NCBI RefSeq assembly: GCF_002086155.1
Contig: NZ_MVHE01000001.1
Span: 186,001 to 250,000, forward strand
Source of the DNA: Mycobacterium angelicum
GTDB taxonomy: Bacteria; Actinomycetota; Actinomycetes; Mycobacteriales; Mycobacteriaceae
Direction: 5' to 3'
Length of the DNA stretch: 64,000 bases
In this document: piece by piece, positions 52,240-61,924 of the stretch
Layout of the letters: every line of letters begins with the position of its first letter
Position numbering within the stretch: position 1 is the first letter of the stretch
Translations under genes and position numbers: made by a program
Notes under the pieces: model-generated
Told to the model about the DNA's origin: nothing
Database searches by the model: none
The model's input: the letters and a program-made list of their open reading frames with translations, nothing else

Positions 52240-52475
52240 TTCACAGCTCCTTTCAATTCGTCCAGCTCCTCCGCTGCCGCTTGCGCGGCAGCATCGTCGC
52301 CAGACGGCATCTCTTCGAAATCGACTTTCTCGCGGACAGCGCAGTCCGGACAGGTCCAGTCATCGGGAATCTGATCCCAGCCCGTTCCGGCTGGAAAACC
52401 TTCCCTGGCATCACCTTTGGTCTCGTCGTAGACGTAGTCGCACACGGGGCACTTGTACCGGTTCAAAGCACTCAT
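52236..52475 (-). CDS. rubA: Rubredoxin RubA with acidic C-terminal tail
   Basis: A 79-residue rubredoxin with CPVC (9-12) and CPDC (42-45) iron ligands, then about 30 extra residues rich in Glu, Ala and Asp ([20 protein letters not shown]), absent from RubB. ATG 52475 overlaps the alkB stop by 4 nt; the longer upstream frame is a shadow of alkB. It functions with AlkB and a rubredoxin reductase that is not encoded in this window. Confidence 0.95.
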   Translation of the reverse strand: MSALNRYKCPVCDYVYDETKGDAREGFPAGTGWDQIPDDWTCPDCAVREKVDFEEMPSGDDAAAQAAAEELDELKGAVK

Positions 52476-53722
52476 GCGGCTTCGCTTTCGGGGGCGCCGT
52501 ACTTGGCGAGCAGCTTCTCCCGCAGCCGCGGCTGGATGTTGACCTTGGTGATGTCGCCGTCGTAGTGCGCGAGCACCCGGTGGTCCATCACCTTGCGCCA
52601 CAGCGGCGGGAAGTAGGTCAGCGAGATCATCGACGCGTAGCCACTGGGCAGGTTGGGCGAACCTTCCATGCTGCGCAGCGTCTGGTAGCGACGGGTGGGA
52701 TTGGCGTGGTGATCGCTGTGCCGCTGCAGGTGGTACAGGAACAGGTTGGTGACGATGTGGTCGGAGTTCCAGCTGTGTACCGGCGCGCAGCGCTCATAGC
52801 GGCCGTTAGCGTTCTTCTGCCGCAGTAGGCCGTAGTGCTCGAGGTAGTTGACGGCTTCCAGCAGGCAGAAGCCGAAGACGGCCTGGACGATCACGAACGG
52901 GATCAGGCTCGGGCCGAAGACCGCGATCAGCACGCCCCACAGCACCACCGACATCGCCCATGCGTTGACCACGTCGTTGGACGGCCAGGTCGTGGGGTTC
53001 CACGGACTCTTGCCCAGGCGACGGATCCGCTGCGCCTCCAGGTGGATCGACGAGCGTGCGCTGCCGATGACGCTGCGGGGCAGGAACTCCCAGAAGGTCT
53101 CGCCGAAGCGGGCCGAGGCCGGGTCTTCGGGCGTGGAGACGCGCACGTGGTGGCCGCGGTTGTGCTCGATGTAGAAGTGGCCGTAGCAGGTCTGCGCCAG
53201 GGTGATCTTGGACAGCCAGCGCTCCAGCGAATCCTTCTTGTGGCCCATCTCGTGGGCGGTGTTGATCCCGACGCCGCCGAGCACACCGACCGAGAGCGCC
53301 ACGCCGATCTTGCCCAGCCAGCCCAGTCCGCCCTCATAACCAAGCCAACCGAGGTTCGACGCGGTGAACAGGTAGGCGCCCAGGATGACGCTGGCGTACT
53401 GGAACGGGATGTAGATGTAGGTGCAGTAGCGGTAGTACTTGTCGTTTTCCAGCCGCTCCATCACCTCATCGGGCGGGTTCTGGCCGTCCGGCCCGAAACG
53501 CAGGTCCAGCACCGGCAACAGGATGTACACCAGGAAGGGCCCGATCCACAGTGGCAGCTGCGCTGCGGTGTGCCAGCCGAGCTGGTTGAGACCCCAGATG
53601 ATCGGCAGCATCACGAACAGGGCCGTCGGGGCGATCAGCCCCATCAGCCACAGGTAGCGCTTCTTGTCCCGCCATTCGAGGGCGGAGAGTTCAGGTACTT
53701 CGGACCCGATCTGTGTGGTCAT
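52472..53722 (-). CDS. alkB: Alkane 1-monooxygenase AlkB
   Basis: A 416-residue membrane di-iron hydroxylase that oxidises medium- to long-chain alkanes at the terminal carbon. Six hydrophobic spans and the histidine motifs HEMGHK, EHNRGHH, LQRHSDHH and the NYLEHYGL signature are all present. Start ATG 53722 is supported by AAGGAGG eight bases upstream and equals M. tuberculosis AlkB in length. First gene of alkB-rubA-rubB-tetR. Confidence 0.97.
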   Translation of the reverse strand: MTTQIGSEVPELSALEWRDKKRYLWLMGLIAPTALFVMLPIIWGLNQLGWHTAAQLPLWIGPFLVYILLPVLDLRFGPDGQNPPDEVMERLENDKYYRYCTYIYIPFQYASVILGAYLFTASNLGWLGYEGGLGWLGKIGVALSVGVLGGVGINTAHEMGHKKDSLERWLSKITLAQTCYGHFYIEHNRGHHVRVSTPEDPASARFGETFWEFLPRSVIGSARSSIHLEAQRIRRLGKSPWNPTTWPSNDVVNAWAMSVVLWGVLIAVFGPSLIPFVIVQAVFGFCLLEAVNYLEHYGLLRQKNANGRYERCAPVHSWNSDHIVTNLFLYHLQRHSDHHANPTRRYQTLRSMEGSPNLPSGYASMISLTYFPPLWRKVMDHRVLAHYDGDITKVNIQPRLREKLLAKYGAPESEAA

Positions 53723-53785
53723 ATGCCAAACCTCCTTGTGAGTCACACCACGTTGGGGTTGGACAATACCGACGATTCCGTCTCA

Positions 53786-53818
53786 TGTCTAGACACAGGA
53801 TGCGGTTTTGTAAACAAA
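53786..53818. promoter_or_regulatory. Candidate TetR operators before alkB
   Basis: The 105-bp gap between the permease gene and alkB contains the perfect palindrome TGTCTAGACA (53786-53795) and the dyad TTTGT-AA-ACAAA (53807-53818), in sequence noticeably more AT-rich than the surroundings. Either could be the Rv3249c-type binding site controlling alkB; no experimental motif was consulted. Confidence 0.45.
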
Positions 53819-53827
53819 CTGTCCAAA

Positions 53828-55306
53828 TTAGCTGGCTTTGTCTGCTCGCTCTCGTTGTCCTTGTACCGAGTGCCGGCGCCCGTAACCGAGGTAGATCGCG
53901 GTGCCCAGCACCAACCAAACCCCGAACCGGATCCAGGTCAGCGCGGTCAGATTGAGCATCAGCCACACACACGCCGCCACCGAGGCGATCGGAAGGACCG
54001 GCACCCAGGGCGCCCGGAAGCCGCGCTCGAGGTCCGGCCGCATCCGGCGCAGCACGATGACGCCCGCAGACACCAGCACGAACGCGAACAGGGTGCCGAC
54101 ATTGACCATCTCTTCGAGCTTGGTTATCGGGAACACCGAAGCCGTCGCGGCCACCACGACCGCGACCAGCACGGTGATCCGCACCGGCGTGCCGCGGGTA
54201 CCGGTCTTGGCCAGTTGCTGCGGCAACAGGCCGTCGCGCGCCATCGCGAACAACACGCGGCACTGCCCCAGGATCAGGACCATCACCACGGTGGTCAGCC
54301 CCGCCAGCGCCCCGACCGAGATGATGCCGCTGGCCCAATGCAATCCGTTGGCCCGAAACGCCGTCGCCAGATTCGCCTGGCCACTGCCCGGCATGGTGCG
54401 CAGCTGGGTGTAGGAAACCATGCCGGACAACACGATCGACACCGCGACGTAGAGCAGGGTGACCACGCCCAGCGACGCCAGGATTCCCTTCGGGACGTCG
54501 CGCTGCGGGTTCTTGGTCTCCTCGGCCATGGTGGCCACGATGTCGAACCCGATGAACGCGAAGAACACGATCGATGCGCCCGCCAACACGCCGTACCAGC
54601 CGTAGTGGCTGCCGCCGGCACCGGTGAGCAGTGACAGGACGGACTGGTCGAGCCCCCGGCCCTGGTGTTCGGCCTCCGGCTTCGGAACGAACGGCGTGTA
54701 GTTGGCGGCCTTGATGTAGAAGGCGCCGACGATCACCACCAGGATTACCACCGACACCTTGATCGCGGTGACCACCGCGGAGAACCGCGACGACAGTTTG
54801 GTGCCGAGTGCGCACAGGGTCGCGACGATCGCGACGATGAGCAGCGCACCCCAGTCGATGCTGAACGATCCGAAATGCACTGTGCCACCGGCGAATCCGA
54901 ACACCGTGCCCAGGTAGCTCGACCAGCCCTTGGCGACGACGGCCGCGCCGATCGCCAGCTCCAGCACCAGGTTCCAGCCGATCACCCAGGCCAGGAACTC
55001 ACCGAAGGTGGCGTAGGAGAACGTGTACGCGCTGCCGGCCACCGGCAGGGTCGAGGCGAATTCGGCGTAACACAGCGCGGCCAGCGCGCAGGTTCCCGCG
55101 GCGATGAGAAACGAGACCCAGATCGCCGGGCCGGTGATGTCACCCGTCGTCGAGGCGGTGACGGTGAAGATGCCCGCCCCGATCACCACCGAGACGCCGA
55201 AGACCACCAGGTCCCGCCAGGTGAGATCTTTGCGCAGCCGGGTGGTCGGCTCGTCGGTGTCGGCGATCGATTGCTCAACGGACTTCATGCGCCATCGACC
55301 GGCCAT
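53828..55306 (-). CDS. APC-superfamily amino acid permease (Rv3253c)
   Basis: A 492-residue cationic amino acid transporter-like permease with 12 predicted spans. The first helix has GVSVVIGAGIFTVTAS, the GAGIF motif where substrate binds, and IVFFAFIGFDIVATMAEE is helix 6 of the family, followed by KNPQRDVPKGI. The substrate is unproven; cationic amino acids are the usual guess. Start ATG 55306 (MAGRWRMKSV) behind GGAGG; GTG 55309 is adjacent. Divergent from the first FAD oxidoreductase. Confidence 0.9.
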   Translation of the reverse strand: MAGRWRMKSVEQSIADTDEPTTRLRKDLTWRDLVVFGVSVVIGAGIFTVTASTTGDITGPAIWVSFLIAAGTCALAALCYAEFASTLPVAGSAYTFSYATFGEFLAWVIGWNLVLELAIGAAVVAKGWSSYLGTVFGFAGGTVHFGSFSIDWGALLIVAIVATLCALGTKLSSRFSAVVTAIKVSVVILVVIVGAFYIKAANYTPFVPKPEAEHQGRGLDQSVLSLLTGAGGSHYGWYGVLAGASIVFFAFIGFDIVATMAEETKNPQRDVPKGILASLGVVTLLYVAVSIVLSGMVSYTQLRTMPGSGQANLATAFRANGLHWASGIISVGALAGLTTVVMVLILGQCRVLFAMARDGLLPQQLAKTGTRGTPVRITVLVAVVVAATASVFPITKLEEMVNVGTLFAFVLVSAGVIVLRRMRPDLERGFRAPWVPVLPIASVAACVWLMLNLTALTWIRFGVWLVLGTAIYLGYGRRHSVQGQRERADKAS

Positions 55307-55358
55307 CACCCGTCCTCCCTCTCGTTGTGACCGCACAGTACCGAGTAGCCTCCCCAGG

Positions 55359-56771
55359 ATGCGCGGCCGAGGCGAAACGAGCAGGGACCACGCGGTCGTC
55401 ATCGGCGCCAGCATCGCGGGGCTGTGCGCGGCGCGGGTGCTGGCCGATTGCTACGCCCGCGTCACGGTATTCGAGCGCGACGAGCTGCCGCAGACGGCTG
55501 CCAGTCGCAATGCCGTTCCGCAAGACCGGCACCTGCACATGTTGATGACGCGCGGGGCCGACGAGTTCGAGAGTCTGTTTCCGGGCCTGCTCTCCGACCT
55601 GGTGGCCGCGGGTGTGCCGACGCTGCACACCGAGCCGCACCGCGTCTATTTGGGCGCCGCGGGCCATGTCCTGGGCACCGGGCCCACCCTGCGCAGGGAA
55701 TTCAGTGCCTACGTGCCGAGCCGGCCACACCTGGAATGGCAGCTGCGGCGGCGGGTCCTCGACATCGGCAACGTCGAGATCGTGCGGCGCTGCGTCACCG
55801 AGCCGACGTTCGAGCGTGCACAGCAGCGGGTGACGGGTGTGCTGCTGGACCCGGTGGCGGCCGGCGACCCGGAGTTCGTCGCCGCCGATCTGGTGGTCGA
55901 CGCCACCGGGCGCGGCACCCGGTTGCCGGTGTGGCTGACGCAGTGGGGATACAAGCGGCCCGCCGAACAAACCGTTGACGTGGGCATCACGTACGCCACT
56001 CAGAAGTTCCGGATAGCCGAGGGGTCGCTCGACGAGCGGATCGTGATCGCCGGCGCATCGCATGACCAGTCCTATGGGATCGGCATCCTGGCCAACGAAG
56101 AGGACACCTGGGTGCTGACCACATTCGGGGTTGCCAATGCCAAACCGCCGCCGACCTTCGACGAGATGCGGGCACTGGCCACTCAACTGCTACCGGAGCG
56201 CTTCGGCGAAGCGCTGGCGCAGGCCGAGCCCGTCGGCGACCCGGCGCGCCACGCCTACCCGGTGAGCAGGTGGCGGCGCTACGACAAGCTGCGCCGCTTC
56301 CCCGCCGGGATCGTTGCCATCGGCGACGCGGTGGCCAGCTTCAACCCCACCTACGGGCAGGGCATGACGATGGCCTCGCTGCAGGCCGGTCGGCTGCGCC
56401 GGGCGCTGGAATATCCCGACCGCAAACTGGCCCGCAAGCTCAACCGGGCTACCGCCCGCACCACCTATCCGGTGTGGATGAGCGACGGCATCGGCGACGT
56501 CAGCTTCCACAATGCGACGGCCAGTCCCACACCCTTTTGGTGGCGGCCCTTCGGCGCATTGTTCGACCTGTTCCTTGAGGCCGCCGAAACCGAGCCGGTG
56601 CTGGCCGAATGGTTCCTGCGCCGGTTTTCGCTGCTGGACAGCCTGTACATGGTGCCCTCGCCAATACTGATCGGTCGCGCCGTCGTCAACTACATCCGGG
56701 TGTGGTTTCGCCCATCGCCTGGGTACTCTGCCCAGAACGGAGGGGAGCCACAGGTTGGCAGGCAAAGGTGA
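55359..56771 (+). CDS. FAD-dependent oxidoreductase, Rv3254-like tandem copy 1
   Basis: A 470-residue flavoprotein of the group containing Rv3254. The Rossmann motif GASIAGLCAARVL is close to the N-terminus, FERDELPQ follows the second strand, and the second FAD block is IGDAVASFNPTYGQGMTMASL. The substrate is unknown; relatives reduce isoprenoid double bonds or hydroxylate aromatics. ATG 55359 (MRGRGETSRDHA) fits the Rv3254 N-terminus. Its C-terminus (IRVWFRPSPGYSAQNGG) diverges from Rv3254, and the gene overlaps copy 2 by 17 nt. Confidence 0.85.
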   Translation: MRGRGETSRDHAVVIGASIAGLCAARVLADCYARVTVFERDELPQTAASRNAVPQDRHLHMLMTRGADEFESLFPGLLSDLVAAGVPTLHTEPHRVYLGAAGHVLGTGPTLRREFSAYVPSRPHLEWQLRRRVLDIGNVEIVRRCVTEPTFERAQQRVTGVLLDPVAAGDPEFVAADLVVDATGRGTRLPVWLTQWGYKRPAEQTVDVGITYATQKFRIAEGSLDERIVIAGASHDQSYGIGILANEEDTWVLTTFGVANAKPPPTFDEMRALATQLLPERFGEALAQAEPVGDPARHAYPVSRWRRYDKLRRFPAGIVAIGDAVASFNPTYGQGMTMASLQAGRLRRALEYPDRKLARKLNRATARTTYPVWMSDGIGDVSFHNATASPTPFWWRPFGALFDLFLEAAETEPVLAEWFLRRFSLLDSLYMVPSPILIGRAVVNYIRVWFRPSPGYSAQNGGEPQVGRQR

Positions 56772-58158
56772 CCACGCGGTCGTCATCGGGGGCAGCATCG
56801 CGGGCCTGTGCGCGGCGCGGGTCCTTTCGGATTTCTTCGCCCGGATAACCGTTTTCGAGCGCGACGACCTGCCGAGCACGCCTGCCAACCGTGCGGCGGT
56901 CCCCCAGGACCGGCACGTGCACCTGCTGATGGCTCGCGGGGCAAACGAACTCGAGAGCCTGTTCCCGGGTCTGCTCGACGACATGGTTGCCGCCGGCGTG
57001 CCGATGCTGGAGAACCGCCCGGACTGCATTTACCTGGGCGCCGCGGGCCATGTCCTGGGTACCGGGCACACCCTGCGCGACGAGTTCACCGCGTTCGTGC
57101 CCAGCCGGCCGCACTTGGAATGGCAACTGCGGCAACGTGTTCTCGACATCGAAAACGTCGAGATCGCGCGCCGCTCCGTCGACGAGCCGCGGTTCGACCC
57201 CGCCGGCCAGCGGGTGACCGGTGTGCTGGTTGACCGGGCTGGTGACGAACCGGAATTCTTCGCTGCCGATCTGGTCATCGACGCGGCCGGGCGCGGTACT
57301 CGACTGCCGGTGTGGTTGAAGCAGTGGGGATATCAACCTGCCTTCGAAGCCACCGTCGGCATCGGCGTCAAGTACGCATCCCATCAGTTGCGCATCCCCG
57401 AGGGCCTGATCGCGGAGAAGGTCGTGGTCAACGGCGCCTCGCATGACCAGTCACTGGGGCTGGGCATGCTGTGTTACGAAGACGACACCTGGGTCTTGAC
57501 CACCTTCGGGGTGGCCAATGCCAAACCCCCGCAAACGTTTCCGGAGATGCTCGAGCTTGCCGACAAGCTCTTGCCGGATCATTTCACCAAGGCTTTAACC
57601 GAAGCCGAACCCATCGGCGACCCGTCGTATCATGGCTTCCCAGCCAGCAGATGGCGCCGCTACCACAAGCTGGAGCGCTTCCCGTCTGGAATCCTGCCCT
57701 TCGGCGATGCCGTGGCCAGCTTCAATCCCACGTTCGGGCAAGGGATGACGATGACCTCGCTGCAGGGCGGTCATCTGCGCCGCGCACTGCAAGCCGGGGC
57801 GGAAGACGGCGAGCTTGCCCGTCAATTCCATCGGGCCACCGCCAAGACGACGTATCCGGTGTGGATGATGAACGCCATCGGCGACATCACTTTTCACCAT
57901 GCCGACGCCGATCCCACGCCGCGCTGGTGGCGAGCCGCGGGCAGTCTGTTCGATCAATTCCTGGGTGCCGCGGAAACCGATCCCGTTCTCGCCGAATGGT
58001 TTTTGCGCCGGTTCAGCCTGCTCGACAGCCTGTACATGGTGCCGCCCGCGCGCATTGTCGGCCGCACGATGGCACACAACCTGCGATTGTGGCTCAAAGA
58101 ACAACGTGACCGACGAGCCGATAAAGCTAAAGCCCAGGCCGCTAAAGCCCGACGGTAG
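56755..58158 (+). CDS. FAD-dependent oxidoreductase, Rv3254 orthologue (tandem copy 2)
   Basis: A 467-residue paralogue of the preceding gene. Stretches such as GVPMLENRPDCIYLGAAGHV, LGLGMLCYED and the ending HNLRLWLKEQRDRR match M. tuberculosis Rv3254 better than copy 1 does, so this is the orthologue. FAD motifs GGSIAGLCAARVL and FGDAVASFNPTFGQGMTMTSL are intact. The start is TTG 56755, inside the end of copy 1, with GGAGGGG upstream. Its 3' end overlaps the convergent manA gene by 17 nt. Confidence 0.88.
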   Translation: MAGKGDHAVVIGGSIAGLCAARVLSDFFARITVFERDDLPSTPANRAAVPQDRHVHLLMARGANELESLFPGLLDDMVAAGVPMLENRPDCIYLGAAGHVLGTGHTLRDEFTAFVPSRPHLEWQLRQRVLDIENVEIARRSVDEPRFDPAGQRVTGVLVDRAGDEPEFFAADLVIDAAGRGTRLPVWLKQWGYQPAFEATVGIGVKYASHQLRIPEGLIAEKVVVNGASHDQSLGLGMLCYEDDTWVLTTFGVANAKPPQTFPEMLELADKLLPDHFTKALTEAEPIGDPSYHGFPASRWRRYHKLERFPSGILPFGDAVASFNPTFGQGMTMTSLQGGHLRRALQAGAEDGELARQFHRATAKTTYPVWMMNAIGDITFHHADADPTPRWWRAAGSLFDQFLGAAETDPVLAEWFLRRFSLLDSLYMVPPARIVGRTMAHNLRLWLKEQRDRRADKAKAQAAKARR

Positions 58159-59368
58159 CCCGGAACAGCTTGGCGGGCTCGCGCGCGACGAGGCGGATCG
58201 GGCCGTCGTCGGCCCCCACCCACGCGGCCATCCCGCGGTCCAGCGTGAGCGAGTCGAATTTCCCGTGCACGGTCGTCGTACCCTCGGCGCACAGCAAGAT
58301 CTGCGGGCCGTCATGGTGCGACGACGCGTCGACCTCGTGGCCCAGGTATTCGCCGTCCAGCACCAGCAGTGCCACCGCGAACTCGTCGGTGGGGGTGTCG
58401 TAGATCAGGCAAAGGCCCTCGCGGCGGACCGGCGGCCGCAGCTGCGCCTCGGCGGTGGGGTTGAAGTCGAGCACCCGCAACAACTCGGGCACGTCGACGT
58501 GTTTAGGGGTCAGGCCGCCGCGTAACACGTTGTCGGAGTTGGCCATCACCTCCACACCGAAACCCCGCAGATAGGCATGCAGGTTGCCGGCCGTCAGAAA
58601 GATCGCTTCTCCGGGTTCCAGGGTGATCCGGTTGAGCAACATCGCGGCCAGCACGCCGGCGTCACCGGGATAACGTTCGCCGAGTTCCAGGACCGTCTTG
58701 GCTTCGGCCGCAAATTCCGTCGCACCCGAGCTGACGTAGTGGATGGCCCCCTCGAGCACGGCGGGCACCAGCACGTCGATGTCGGGCTGGGGTGCGGTGA
58801 TCCAGGTGGTGAACAGCGCACGCAGACCGTCGGCGTCGGACTGGTCGCTCAGCAGATCGATGAACGGGTCGAGGTCGGAGACGGCCAGTGCCTGCAACAG
58901 TTCTCTGGTGCGCGCCGCGGGCCGGAAGCCGGCCAGCGCCTCGAACGGCTCCAGCGCGACTAACAACTCCGGTTTGTGTGAGGTGTCGCGATAGTTGCGC
59001 ACCGGCGAGGTCACGGGAATGCCCAGGCGCTCTTCCCGCAGATAGCCCTCGACCGCCTGCTCGGTGCTCGGGTGGGCCTGCAGTGAGAGTGGTTCGTCGG
59101 CGGCCAGCACCTTGACCAAGAACGGGAGCACGTCACCGAACCGGGCCCGCGAGGCGGACCCGAGTTGGCCCTCGGGATCGGCGACCAGTGCCTCCAGCAA
59201 CGACGTTTCGGCGCCCTCGGTTTGCAGCCAAGCCGGATCCCCCGGGTGTGCGCCGAACCAGAGTTCGGCCTCGGGATGGGCGGCTGGAACCGGGCGTCCG
59301 GTGAATTCGGCAATGGCGGTGCGCGATCCCCACGCGTATGTCCGTAGCGCTCCGCGTAACACTTCCAC
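58142..59368 (-). CDS. manA: Mannose-6-phosphate isomerase ManA
   Basis: A 408-residue type I zinc isomerase converting fructose-6-P to mannose-6-P, the entry to GDP-mannose, phosphatidylinositol mannosides, lipoarabinomannan and mycothiol-independent glycans. Zinc and substrate motifs: PLSLQAHPSTEQA, HKPELLVAL and GNLHAYLRGFGVEVMANSDN. GTG 59368 (VEVLRGALRTYAWGS) matches the Rv3255c start and length; the upstream continuation of the frame is a shadow. Eight nt separate it from the Rv3256c-type gene. Confidence 0.95.
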   Translation of the reverse strand: MEVLRGALRTYAWGSRTAIAEFTGRPVPAAHPEAELWFGAHPGDPAWLQTEGAETSLLEALVADPEGQLGSASRARFGDVLPFLVKVLAADEPLSLQAHPSTEQAVEGYLREERLGIPVTSPVRNYRDTSHKPELLVALEPFEALAGFRPAARTRELLQALAVSDLDPFIDLLSDQSDADGLRALFTTWITAPQPDIDVLVPAVLEGAIHYVSSGATEFAAEAKTVLELGERYPGDAGVLAAMLLNRITLEPGEAIFLTAGNLHAYLRGFGVEVMANSDNVLRGGLTPKHVDVPELLRVLDFNPTAEAQLRPPVRREGLCLIYDTPTDEFAVALLVLDGEYLGHEVDASSHHDGPQILLCAEGTTTVHGKFDSLTLDRGMAAWVGADDGPIRLVAREPAKLFRATVGL

Positions 59369-59376
59369 GGTATTTT

Positions 59377-60465
59377 TTATCCCCGCACCAGTCGCAAGTA
59401 AACCGCGGCCATCTCCAGCCGAACCGCCAATACTGCCAGTTGCTGCTCGGCGTGCCCGGCACCCCCCGGTGCGGTAGCCGGAGCCGGGCCGTCGACCGTC
59501 TCCGGCACATCCTCGGCCGCAACCAGGAAGACGTTGTCGAGCCCGGCGACCCGTGCGGACACCACAGTGCGCTCGCGGGCCAGGGTCAGCGCCAGCACCC
59601 GCAGCCGCTCGGGCAGCGGCCCGTCGATCTCTTCGTCGTGAAACAGCGCGTCCGCGCCCCGGAAGCCATCGGATGCCCAGGTGCGCACGGCCACCACTGC
59701 GTCCGCCAGGCCAGTGGCCGCGACCACCTGGTCGCCCACCCGCAGCAGCGTGGAGCTGCCATGCCGGGCCAGCGCCAGTGTGGCAGCACTGTCGCCGGCC
59801 AGCGCCACCCGGCAATCGGACATGCGCGCCGCCAGCGTCTTGGCCGGGTTGGTGAACACGTCGCGGGCGGCGCTGTTGCGCAACACCTCGGCGTCCAGCT
59901 CGTCGGCAAGTGTGGCCAGGTCGATGCGCAGGGCGGGGTCCACCACCTGCAGCGTGGCCAGGCCCGCGGCCAGGTAGCGACACAACCCGAACTCGTCAGG
60001 GACCCAGAGCCGTGGCGCCAGCACCGCTACGCGTCCGGCCGTCGAATCCCGCAGCGGACCTTCATACGGTGCCACCACGACCACCCGCGCGCCCCGGCGC
60101 ACGCCGGTCGCGGCCGCGTTGACCAGCGCGGGATCACCCGGATCGTCGCCGGCGACGATCAGCACATCGAGCGGCCCGATCCACGGCGGCGCCTCGCGGG
60201 CCAGCACGATCGGTTCGGCGGCGGCGGCGCCCAGCGTCGAGGCGAGGATGGCACCGGCGGTCTCGGCGGTTCCCCGGCCGGCCACCCAAATCACCGTGCG
60301 CGGGCGGGCATCGCTGCGCAGCGAGTCGAGTTCGCCCTCCTCGGCGGCGGCGGCCACGGCACGCACCTGCGCGCCGGCCGTCGACGCGGCGCGCAGCAGC
60401 GCGTCCCGGTCGGCGGCGATCAGGCCATCGGCGTCCTCGAGGTCGACGACCCGGGTGGCGTTCAC
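59377..60465 (-). CDS. SIS-domain protein of TobH/bifunctional PGI-PMI type (Rv3256c)
   Basis: A 362-residue protein with two weakly conserved SIS-like halves: WVAGRGTAETAGAILASTLG resembles a sugar isomerase site, and LLRVGDQVVAATGLADAVVA begins the second half. Rv3256c is of unknown activity; its relatives include TobH and phosphoglucose/phosphomannose isomerases. The GTG start overlaps the manB stop by 4 nt (GTGA), so it is coupled to manB and, 8 nt further on, to manA, placing it in mannose-phosphate metabolism. Confidence 0.8.
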   Translation of the reverse strand: MNATRVVDLEDADGLIAADRDALLRAASTAGAQVRAVAAAAEEGELDSLRSDARPRTVIWVAGRGTAETAGAILASTLGAAAAEPIVLAREAPPWIGPLDVLIVAGDDPGDPALVNAAATGVRRGARVVVVAPYEGPLRDSTAGRVAVLAPRLWVPDEFGLCRYLAAGLATLQVVDPALRIDLATLADELDAEVLRNSAARDVFTNPAKTLAARMSDCRVALAGDSAATLALARHGSSTLLRVGDQVVAATGLADAVVAVRTWASDGFRGADALFHDEEIDGPLPERLRVLALTLARERTVVSARVAGLDNVFLVAAEDVPETVDGPAPATAPGGAGHAEQQLAVLAVRLEMAAVYLRLVRG

Positions 60466-61859
60466 GGTCCGGCCTCGCCGGCCGCCGCCTGGGCGGCGAT
60501 CTCGGTGCTGACATGGGCGACCACCGCGTCGACGTCCTCGACGCTGCGCGCCTCGACGTTGAGCCGCAGCAACGGCTCGGTGTTGGAACTGCGCAGGTTG
60601 AACCAGCTGTCGTCACCCAGGTCGACCGTCACCCCGTCCAGGTGATCGATGGATTGGATGCGGCCGCCGAACGACTTCAGCACCGCGTCCACACAGGCGG
60701 GCGCGTCGGCGACGGTGAAGTTGATCTCGCCGGAGGATTCGTAGCGTTGGTAGTCCGCGGTCAGCTCCGACAGCGGCCGGTCCTGTTCGCCGAGGGTGGC
60801 CAGTACGTACAGCGCGGCCAGCATTCCGGAGTCCGCACCCCAGAAGTCGCGAAAGTAGTAGTGCGCCGAGTGCTCGCCGCCGAAGATCGCGCCGGTGTCG
60901 GCCATCATCGCCTTGATGTAGGAGTGCCCGACGCGCGAGCGCAGCGGCGTGCCGCCGCGTTCGACGACCAGCTCGGGCACCGCACGGGAGGTGATCACGT
61001 TGTGGATCACCGTGGCACCGATCTCCCGGTGCAGCTCGCGCGCGGCGACCAGGCTGGTCACCGTCGACGGCGAAACGGGTTCGCCGCGTTCGTCGACGAC
61101 GAAGCACCGGTCGGCGTCCCCGTCGAAGGCCAGGCCGATATCGGCACCGGTTTCGCGAACGTAGGCCTGCAGGTCCACCAGGTTCGCCGGGTCCAGCGGA
61201 TTGGCCTCGTGATTGGGAAACGACCCGTCGAGCTCAAAGTACAAGGGCAGCAACCTGATCGAGTCGATCGCACTCAGCACCGCCGGTGCGGTGTGGCCGG
61301 CCATGCCGTTGCCGGCGTCGACCGCGACCCGCAACGGGCGCAGGTTCGACGTGTTCACCAGTGACCGCAGGAACACCCCGTAGTCGGCAAGCACGTCTTT
61401 GTCGGTGACGGTTCCGGCCGGACCTTCGCGGGACGGCACGCCGGCGATCAGGTCGTCGCTGATGACGGTCAGCCCGGTGTCCTTACCGACCGGTTTTGCC
61501 CCGGCCCGGCACAACTTGATGCCGTTGTATGCCGCCGGGTTGTGGCTCGCGGTGAACATCGCGCCGGGGCAGTCCAATAGCCCCGAGGCGAAGTAAAGCT
61601 GGTCGGTGGACGCCAAACCGATCCGCACCACGTCAAGCCCCTGGCCCGTCACCCCGGCCGCGAAGGCGGCCGCCAACGACGGCGAACTGTCGCGCATGTC
61701 GTACCCGATGACCACCTGGTGTGCGCCCTCGGCGCGCATCAGCCGGGCGAACGCGGCACCGACATCGGTGACCAGTGACTCGGAGATCTGCTCGCCGACC
61801 AGCCCGCGGACGTCGTACGCCTTGATGACTCCGTGAATAGCCGCTGCGGGCCAAGACAT
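60462..61859 (-). CDS. manB: Phosphomannomutase/phosphoglucomutase ManB
   Basis: A 465-residue alpha-D-phosphohexomutase interconverting mannose-6-P and mannose-1-P. The phosphoserine loop is FTASHNPAAYNG, the metal loop DGDADRCF, the sugar-binding loop GGEHSAHYYF and the phosphate loop RSSNTEPLLRLNVEA. The length equals Rv3257c. First gene of manB, Rv3256c-type, manA, which together make activated mannose for envelope glycolipids. Confidence 0.96.
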   Translation of the reverse strand: MSWPAAAIHGVIKAYDVRGLVGEQISESLVTDVGAAFARLMRAEGAHQVVIGYDMRDSSPSLAAAFAAGVTGQGLDVVRIGLASTDQLYFASGLLDCPGAMFTASHNPAAYNGIKLCRAGAKPVGKDTGLTVISDDLIAGVPSREGPAGTVTDKDVLADYGVFLRSLVNTSNLRPLRVAVDAGNGMAGHTAPAVLSAIDSIRLLPLYFELDGSFPNHEANPLDPANLVDLQAYVRETGADIGLAFDGDADRCFVVDERGEPVSPSTVTSLVAARELHREIGATVIHNVITSRAVPELVVERGGTPLRSRVGHSYIKAMMADTGAIFGGEHSAHYYFRDFWGADSGMLAALYVLATLGEQDRPLSELTADYQRYESSGEINFTVADAPACVDAVLKSFGGRIQSIDHLDGVTVDLGDDSWFNLRSSNTEPLLRLNVEARSVEDVDAVVAHVSTEIAAQAAAGEAGP

Positions 61860-61924
61860 GCGGGGACTCCTGCCGACGTGAACTCTTGGCGCCAGCCTAA
61901 CGGCCCGCCGGTCGCCGTCGAGTG

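Noticed and set aside
59369..59983. Extension of ManA to 613 residues
   Set aside because: The added part is a frame-shifted shadow of the Rv3256c-type gene; GTG 59368 gives the known length.
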